Source: Limnanthes douglasii subsp. nivea
Taxonomy: Eukaryota; Streptophyta; Magnoliopsida; Brassicales; Limnanthaceae
Direction of reading: 5' to 3'
Assembly (NCBI GenBank): GCA_036936605.1
Contig: JAUPFV010000005.1
Coordinates: forward strand, 79,744,885 to 79,808,884
Length of the DNA: 64,000 bases
The notes below the pieces were generated by a model, which saw only the letters and a program-made list of their open reading frames with translations, was not told where the DNA came from and did no database searches. A program made the translations under genes and the position numbers. Shown one piece after another: positions 58,142 through 64,000 of the stretch (position 1 is its first letter; each line of letters starts with the position of its first letter).

Positions 58142-61109
58142 TTAAGGTTGAGCCTTTGAAGATGGCTCACCCTCATCTTCCTTCTTACCCTTAGGGTCAT
58201 CTTTCCCTTCATCTACCTTCTTGCCTTTGGGATCGTCTTTCTTGTCATTTGGGCTCTCCCCAGTATGTTCCTCTTCATCCGAGGAGCCACTAGAGTAGCC
58301 ATACATGTCACCTTCGGCCATCGTATGGTATGGGAGGTTTTCGGGCTCAACATAAAGCAACTCCCCTAGGTTCCTCTGTGGAAACTTTTCATGGAAGAGT
58401 AGGACCATGTCAGACCTCACCTTCTCAAGCAGTAGCTCTTTGCTCTTGATAATCTGGTTGGCATAATTATTGATCATGGCTTGGATTTTGGCCTCCTGCT
58501 CCTGTAACAAAGTATTTTTCTCCTCGGCAGCCTTGGATGCTGCATTCTCGAGAGCAATCTTGTCAGTGGTCAGGTTGGTGATAATCTTGTCCTTTGCCTT
58601 AGTCTCTTCTTTTGAGGCAGTTAGGTCTTTCTCCACACCGGACAGATTCTCCCGGAGGTCTTTAATGGTCTCCTCTAGAGTGGCAACCTTTATGGTGCTT
58701 TCCTCTTGACTCTTTTTCAACTCCTCGTTTGCCTCCTTTAGCATGTCAGCATTGGCAGTAACAGTGCGAAGGTCTTCGGACAGCTTTCCTTCTCAGAATT
58801 GAGGTCTTTGATGATGTCTGCTTGACCCCGAACTTGTCTTTCCAGCGTGAGAACTGGCTGCATATTGCTAAGCAAGGAATGGGCTATGATGTCATTTTCA
58901 CTAGAAACAATGAAAGTCTTACCATTGAAGTTGACCGTATTGGAGCTGCTTGGAGGAATGTAAGGCCCAGCAAATTCATCTCTGGGGAGGCTAAGGAAGT
59001 ATTCACCAAGCCCACCTAGACCAGTGATGTGCACTTCATCAAGGTTGAGATCTCCCCCTTCCACCTCATCGGTATGAAAGTCCCGTGGGATCTCTTCGGC
59101 CTGCGTTGGGTCAGAAGGGTCAGCTGGGAATGAAGGCTCCGGATCCCGGAGAGCAAGCTCATCTCCATGTGAAGCCTTTTTCTTTTTGGCTTCCCGGTCA
59201 GCGCCTTCACCTTCTTGTTTGCTAGTCCTCTTGGGAGCCCTTGGAGGTTTTGGAAGGTCTGCTTCCTGCCTTTCGGACTCTTGCTCCACAACCTGCAAAA
59301 GAGCAGCATCGATTTGGCTCTGGGCCGGCCCCTCCGGGGCGGTTGGGGCATCCTTCTCAGCATCGCTCGCCACCTTTTTGCCTCTCTTCATGCCTTTCAT
59401 TTTGCTTGGGGCTTTGGCCCGGCCCGGTAGGAAGAGCGTCCCGTCTGGTTCATGAGACCTTTTGAGCACAGTGTCCGCAGAAGGTTGGGTGGTGAGCTCC
59501 TCCCAAGTCAGGTCTCTCCGACCTGTGGTGTTCCACAGGTGAGACCTCGCCAAATTCCCACTGGTGAAGGCGGAGTGGAATCGGTTCCCCAATTCCTCAG
59601 CAGCCCAGGCATTGATTTTGCCACAGGTGACCTGTCCGGCCTTCAAGTAGTCCCCGAACTCCTTAGGCAATTCTGTTAAAACAAAAGAGAGACCAGTTAT
59701 TTAAACCAACTTAAAAAAGCAAGAAATGGATAAAGATTTAGAGTACGAAACTTACGGTCACTCCTCCATCTGCTTTTGAGGAGGCTTGGGTTCTCTCCGG
59801 CCTTGATCTTCTTGCCGTTTTCCCAGGCGCCACTGACAAACAAAAACTGGCTCCTCTACTTGCTCTCCGACTCCAACAGATCATTGACAGCCTTGAAGTT
59901 GTCCCTCATATTAAAGTGATAAAAGGGTAATTGGTGATGTTTGCAAAGGTTGGCCACTGCTGCGAACTCTTCCATAGGGAGAGGGATCCCGGACAGCCTA
60001 GATGCCATGATACATGACATCAGAGTATACCAACCGTTGGGGCTCATCTGGCTCGGGCAGAGCTTGACTAGGTGGAAATATCTAATGATCTCCGGGTCCA
60101 ATGGGAATCTGAGTCCCCAATTAAAGAGTTCTGTGAAGATGACCAGCTCGTTAAGCTTGCAATCCATAGGAGTTTCAGGATCTATGGGGATCCTTATCTT
60201 CACGTTTTCTGGGATCCCCCATTTTGTGCGCATTCGACCTAGCTCGACCGTGTGAATGAAAGCATACTTGGTCTTCTATAAGGCCAAGAGATATTTAAGT
60301 TCGACCCTGTGAAAACAAGGCCCTACCTTCTCCTCGAGGCACTCCGGCAGCTCCGGATGCCTCAGGCATAGTTTTTCCTTGCCTTTTTTGGCAGCAGCAG
60401 TATTATCAGTCTGGCCGGAGGACTCAGACTCAAAGGGGACTTCTTCAACAGATTCCTCCATTCTTTCCTCCATGATTGTTGGGGGAGTATCAGTGGCAGT
60501 GGTCCGGGGAGGATTTAAAGTTGGCTCAACCTGACTACCGGACTGCCGTATTTCAGTGTTGCTTTGAATTCTAGCCTAAGGTTGGGGCTCCGAGGCAGAT
60601 GTCTCTTTTGGAAGTGCTGGGTTGCTAGCCTCCGGACCGGATGGTCTTTCCTGGGGAGCTCTGATGGGCACTCCAGACCCAGAACTACTATTTTTTGCCC
60701 CCGATTTTGAGGGAGTATTCTTGGAGCCTGGCCCCTTAACCAGCCGGCTTGTCCTCTTAACCACCAGTTTCTCCGGAGAGTGCTCTGTGTCTGAGCCCAT
60801 AGCGAGAAAAGGAGAAGGTTTCCTAACACTTGTAACTGTAACTCCTGGCTCAACAGTAGGTACTGACTCCTGAATTGAAGAACCAGAGACTATAGGTGAG
60901 AGGGTGAATTGAAATAGCTTTTTGGGCTTAGTACCTTTAGAAGAGAACGAGCCTCGATCTAACTCTGTAACGGAGGCGACTGGTCTGTCAACGGGTGATG
61001 AAGGTAGCCCTGCTGCTATTCGTCTCTCATACTCAACTTTTTGTGCTCTCTCCAACTCAGAAAGGTTGAGCCACCCACCTTTGATCAATGCAGTTCTTGC
61101 TGTAAACAT
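58142..61109 (-). CDS. A3 antisense accessory protein (intron-containing, interrupted)
   Basis: The ATG at 61,107-61,109 (MFTARTALIKGGWLNLSELE) is preferred over the longer frame start at 61,193, because A2 shares this start and a TATA box lies about 100 bp upstream. Exon 1 (61,109-59,756): a Ser/Pro/Lys-rich region, then the conserved globular part (about 60,240-59,860; DCKLNELVIFTELFNWGLRF, HLVKLCPSQMSP, CIMASRLSGIP) resembling the putative gypsy-type transposon (Transposase_28) domain. Intron 59,673-59,755 (GTAAG...ACAG). Exon 2 (59,672-58,142): NTTGRRDLTWEELT, a Lys-rich KKKKASHG patch, a long coiled coil (about 58,780-58,420) and a DDPKGKK repeat tail. Stops near 60,574, 60,274 and 59,856 and a frame break near 58,770 interrupt it. 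No function is known. The shape, with a basic patch and a coiled coil, suggests a nucleic-acid-associated or oligomeric protein, which is a guess. Confidence 0.75.
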
Positions 61110-61210
61110 AAACCACCAAGAAAATCTTTGCTTTAGAGAGAGAAAGCTCTGAGTAAATTTGCAGAGTAAATGTGAAAGAGATAGTGAAAACAAAATAAAG
61201 TGAGTTTCAA

Positions 61211-61216
61211 TTTATA
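61211..61216 (-). promoter_or_regulatory. TATA box of the A3 antisense accessory gene
   Basis: CTATAAATT on the minus strand, 102 bp before the accessory ATG, followed by ACTCACTTTATTTTG and a CT-rich leader (TCTCTCTCTAAAG). The A2 copy has the same element at the same distance. It is distinct from the LTR promoter at 51,759. Confidence 0.6.
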
Positions 61217-61530
61217 GTAAATCTGAAAAGAGGAGTTGATTCCTAGGAGAATTCGAAAAGTTTGGCAATAATTAAAAGACGGCGCTGATGTCACCATTTG
61301 TAATTAAAGAGGTTGCTTTTCGAAGAAAGTGGTGCGAAATTCAAGGTGAAAAAACGGCTGGAGTGACCAATCAGAGAGCGACACGTGTCCCACGAACTCT
61401 GACAAAAACCGTTTTGAATTCGTAAAGCTTGATTTGTCCGGGTAACCCCATAGACTTGTCCGGATGGAAAACTACTTCTAACATCGGACTGCTTTTCAGG
61501 TCTCTGACAAGAATACTTGCTCAAACACCT

Positions 61531-61540
61531 AAAAAAGGGG
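61531..61540 (+). other. A3 polypurine tract
   Basis: AAAAAAGGGG, four bases before the 3' LTR, identical to A2. Confidence 0.85.
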
Positions 61541-61544
61541 CTCC

Positions 61545-61999
61545 TGATGAGTCCGAATTCAGCATGCTCCCCGGACAGGGACAGCTCAGTCCAGAGCCTC
61601 CGGACCGGACATATCGAACAGGTCACATGGACCGGACAGATCACTTCGAACACTATGGCCATAGGACTGTTCGAACTATGACAAAAGTACTAAAAAACCT
61701 AAACACTTCTTGACTAAGCTACTTGCTCTCCTACTTAGAGCTCATGGGTCTTTGAACATGACCTGAGTCCATTAAATATGAACCGAAAGCCCATAAGGGC
61801 CCAAACATCACACTATAAATACCCAACCACCCGCATTAACTATGGGTAATAAAAATTAACTGCTACCAAGCTGCTTAATTATCTCTCTACTCTCTAAACA
61901 CTTAAAACACCCACACACCACCATTTTAACACTTACATACCACCATAAAACACCAACTGAAATTACCAGCCTACCCTCAAGCGATTATTATCCTCACCA
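61545..61999 (+). repeat. A3 3' LTR (455 bp)
   Basis: The same length as the 5' LTR with nine base differences, including T/C, A/G, T/G, G/A and C/A changes. It is followed by the GATCC duplication at 62,000-62,004. Confidence 0.96.
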
Positions 62000-63083
62000 G
62001 ATCCGACCTGCCTACTTTGCTGACCTAACTGACTGTGTATCTACCATATATGAGAAGACTAAAAAGAGTAGAATTTACCGAAGGCCATTTCCTATCCCGA
62101 CCCCACGGGAGAGTAGGAATAACCGGTACTATAGATACCATGAGGATGTGCGGAACGACACTAAGGACTATATTTCTCTCAAAAAGGAAATACAGATGCT
62201 GATAGAAAATAAGAAATTACTTGAGTATGTGAAGAAGTGGGCACAACAAGGAGCGGCGTCAAAAGATATAGTGGCAATACAAAAACCATAGACAACAATG
62301 GCCATAACAGAGGTGATTGTCTTTTTTTATGTATCCGTGGAGTATCTTGATCCCGACGACAATCGTAATATTATCGGGGTCATAAAGGAAGAAGTTGTGA
62401 AGGGTCGGAGAAAGGTAAGTAGCCTTTGTCAATTTTTTTGAATCTTTGACTATCTTTGGAGGTGACTCCATAGCAGGGATCACCCACTCTTACCAAAAAC
62501 AATATATCGTGATTCTGACGACTCAATTGTAGGCTCAGACGTCTCCCAATTTGCGCGGAAGCCCATCACCGATCCTATATTTTGATGATGACAACGTGAG
62601 GGATATAGCCGGCCCTCATGAAGATGCAATCGTAATTGAGGCAGTCATTGCTGGAGAGGAAGTCCGTCGTATACTTATAGACACTGGAAGTTCGGCGAAC
62701 ATAATCTTCTCATCCACTTTTGCTCAGTTCAAGAGACCTCAAGTGATTTTGAGGTCGGATAGAACTATTGTGGGATTCACAGGTTCAACAGCAGTAGTAA
62801 TCGGGGAGTTCAAGGGTATTGTGTAGCTCGGTCGCAGACCATTCAAAAAGAGGTCACGGTTCTGTTCGTAGTAGTAGATGCACCAGCCTCGCATAACGCG
62901 ATTTTTGGCAGATCGTGGTTATCGCGGATGCATGCGGTGATGTCTACGGTTCATCAATGCTTGAAATACATGGTTGGTAACAATGTAGCAGTTATGAGAA
63001 GTAACCAGAAGGTAGCCCGAGAATGCTACATCGCAACGTTAGCACCAAAGGGCGATCAAGAAATAGAACAAGCACGAGACTAA
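62000..63083 (+). pseudogene. Element B gag C-terminus and protease
   Basis: Continues the gag broken by A3 (RPAYFADLTDCVSTIYEKTKK, matching the EWFAELKESVATIFEKTK region of A3). The zinc-knuckle segment reads YYRYHEDVRNDTKDY, so the expected Cys residues are Tyr and the finger is lost. Protease is at 62,551-62,960, with YFDDDNVRDIAGPHEDA and an intact IDTGSSANIIF. A TAG at 62,824-62,826 and a 1-bp deletion near 62,850 break it. The corrected frame runs to TAA 63,081-63,083, at the place where the A elements have TAG. Confidence 0.75.
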
Positions 63084-63089
63084 CAGTTA
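63081..63089 (+). promoter_or_regulatory. Candidate stop-codon readthrough site of element B (TAA CAG TTA)
   Basis: TAA followed by CAGTTA, in the frame linking protease (ARECYIATLAP) to the pre-RT region (QLMGLPLGS, VDDPREAL). It is homologous in position to TAG CAGTTA of A1 and A2, although B is a different family with a different stop codon. Confidence 0.6.
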
Positions 63090-64000
63090 ATGGGACTTCC
63101 ACTGGGGTCGTTACCCGTGGATGATCCCCGGGAAGCTCTCAGCCTACTGACTATCGATGAAGATTGCGAGAAATACCAGCTACCGAAGGAAAAATTCTGA
63201 AGATCGGAACCAATTTGAAGCTGGATTTTAGGGCGAAGTTAATTTTGTTGTTGCAAAAGAGGTTACATTTGTTCGTTTTGGTGTTCGGAGGATGTCACCG
63301 GAGTCCCAGAAGACTTGATAATTCACAATTTGGAAGTTAATCGAAATATCCGACCAATTTCACAGAAATGTTGGGCTTTCTCTTCACAAAAAGCGGAAAT
63401 TATTCTATGAGAAGTTGAAAGAATGTTAAGCGTCGGTCATATCAAAGAGTCGAAGTATCCACTACGGACATCCAATCATGTTTTGGTCAAAAAGAAAAAT
63501 GACAAGTGGAGGATGTGTGTGGATTTCACTGACCTCAATCGGGCATGCCCCAAAGATCCGTTTCCGATTCCTATAATCGACCAATTGGTTGATTTAACGT
63601 CGAGAAACAAATTACTTTCTTTTATGGATGCGAATGCAGGGTATAACCAGATCAAATTGAACCCTACAAACCATGAAAGCATGATGTTCATAACTGGGCG
63701 AGGGCTATACTGTTATAAGATTATGCCATTCGGGCTAAAAAGCAGGGGCAACATATCAGAGGCTGGTGAACAAGGAATTCGAGAAACAGATCGAGAGAAA
63801 CTTGGAAGTCTACATCGACGACATGCTCGTGAAAAGTGAAACTGACGACGACCATCTTGCTGATTTGAAAGAAACCTTTGACACCTTAAGGGATATAAAC
63901 TTTAAATTGAACCCGAAGAAATGTTCTTTTGGCGTGCGGTCAGGAAATATTTTAGGCTTCTTGGTTAATGAGAGAGGGATCGAAGCAGACCCAATTCAGT
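63084..64000 (+). pseudogene. Element B reverse transcriptase, runs off window
   Basis: RT is readable from about 63,300, with VKKKNDKWRMCVDFTDLNRA, a KDPFPIPIIDQLVD strand, FMDANAGYNQIKLNP and a GLYCYKIMPFGLK block. A 2-bp loss near 63,740 shifts the frame, after which YIDDMLVKSETDDDHLADLKETF follows (about 63,810-63,880). A TGA near 63,198 and frame breaks upstream make this copy inactive. RNase H and integrase would lie beyond the right edge. Confidence 0.82.

Larger units (their letters stand above)
51490..61999 (+). mobile_element. Tat-like Ty3/gypsy element A3 (10.51 kb), TSD GATCC
   Basis: The best preserved A copy. Both LTRs are 455 bp (51,490-51,944 and 61,545-61,999) with nine substitutions and no indel between them (about 2%). 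The target duplication GATCC is at 51,485-51,489 and 62,000-62,004. It carries a primer site, an intact gag-PR, a pol with extra stops, an antisense accessory gene and a polypurine tract AAAAAAGGGG (61,531-61,540). It is inserted in the gag of element B. With a commonly used grass rate of 1.3e-8 per site per year, 2% would be of the order of 0.8 million years; the rate for this host is unknown. Confidence 0.97.
50028..64000 (+). mobile_element. Ty3/gypsy element B, interrupted by A3, right end outside window
   Basis: A second gypsy family. Its LTR is at about 50,028-50,357 and the gag start at about 50,358-51,489. A3 is then inserted, and gag-PR-RT continues from 62,000 to the window edge. 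Before A3, B reads ...NKW; after it, RPAYFADLTD, and together they give an unbroken frame when one GATCC copy is removed. Its RT and PR are clearly related to, but distinct from, the A family. No 3' LTR is visible. Confidence 0.85.

Noticed and set aside
58142..61193. Accessory ORF as an envelope-like gene
   Set aside because: It is antisense to pol, has no signal peptide or membrane segment in the reading frame, and contains a conserved intron; these traits do not fit an env-like gene.
61110..61193. Upstream start of the accessory protein at 61,193
   Set aside because: The A2 copy shares homology only from the ATG at 61,109 (MFTAR), and the TATA box lies only about 20 bp upstream of 61,193, leaving no normal leader.

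Overview
The window looks like nuclear DNA of a flowering plant, probably a eudicot; the species cannot be named from sequence alone. The evidence is one intron-containing, SWEETIE-like HEAT-repeat gene with GT-AG introns, followed by about 59 kb of plant transposable elements. These are Ty3/gypsy elements of Tat type, one Ty1/copia element, Mutator-like (MULE) elements with FAR1-like, MuDR-like, plant-mobile-domain and Ulp1-like coding remains, and LINE remains. I saw no tRNA, rRNA or CRISPR locus.

Layout. 361-4421 (-): first eight coding exons of the SWEETIE-like gene, running off the left edge. 5.2-12.9 kb: decayed DNA with two plant-mobile-domain (PMD) remnants on + and two FAR1-type MULE transposase remnants on -, paired convergently twice. 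13.0-21.4 kb: Tat-like element A1 (gag-pol on -), truncated at both ends. 21.4-23.4 kb: AT-rich spacer with a third MULE fragment. 23.4-33.3 kb: element A2 of the same family in opposite orientation, with two LTRs and a 5-bp target duplication (ATGCT). 34.96-39.03 kb: a small copia element with duplication CAAAC, inserted in A/T-rich low-complexity DNA. 40.0-41.3 kb: a LINE 3' part. 42.3-50.0 kb: a MULE with a MuDR-type transposase on +, a small acidic ORF and a Ulp1-like protease on -, and two arrays of one 23-bp minisatellite. That MULE is interrupted by LTR element B (from about 50.03 kb to beyond the right edge). B in turn is interrupted in gag by element A3 (51,490-61,999, duplication GATCC). 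Removing A3 and one duplication copy restores B's reading frame.

The A family is the most informative system here. Each copy has a sense gag-PR / RT-RNaseH-archaeal-type RNaseH-integrase unit. Antisense to it, between pol and the 3' LTR, lies a separate accessory gene. That gene has its own TATA box (seen in A2 and A3) and one short GT-AG intron at the same position in all three copies (84, 86 and 83 bp). The two genes converge on a spacer carrying repeated CCTTGG/CCAAGG palindromes.

In all four gypsy copies (A1, A2, A3 and B) gag-PR is separated from RT by an in-frame stop at the same place. In A1, A2 and B that stop is followed by CAG TTA, which fits the STOP-CAR-YYA readthrough context known from tobamoviruses. 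I infer that these elements make pol by stop-codon suppression after protease. A3 is young (9 differences in 455 bp of LTR) but its pol carries further stops, so it probably depended on other copies.
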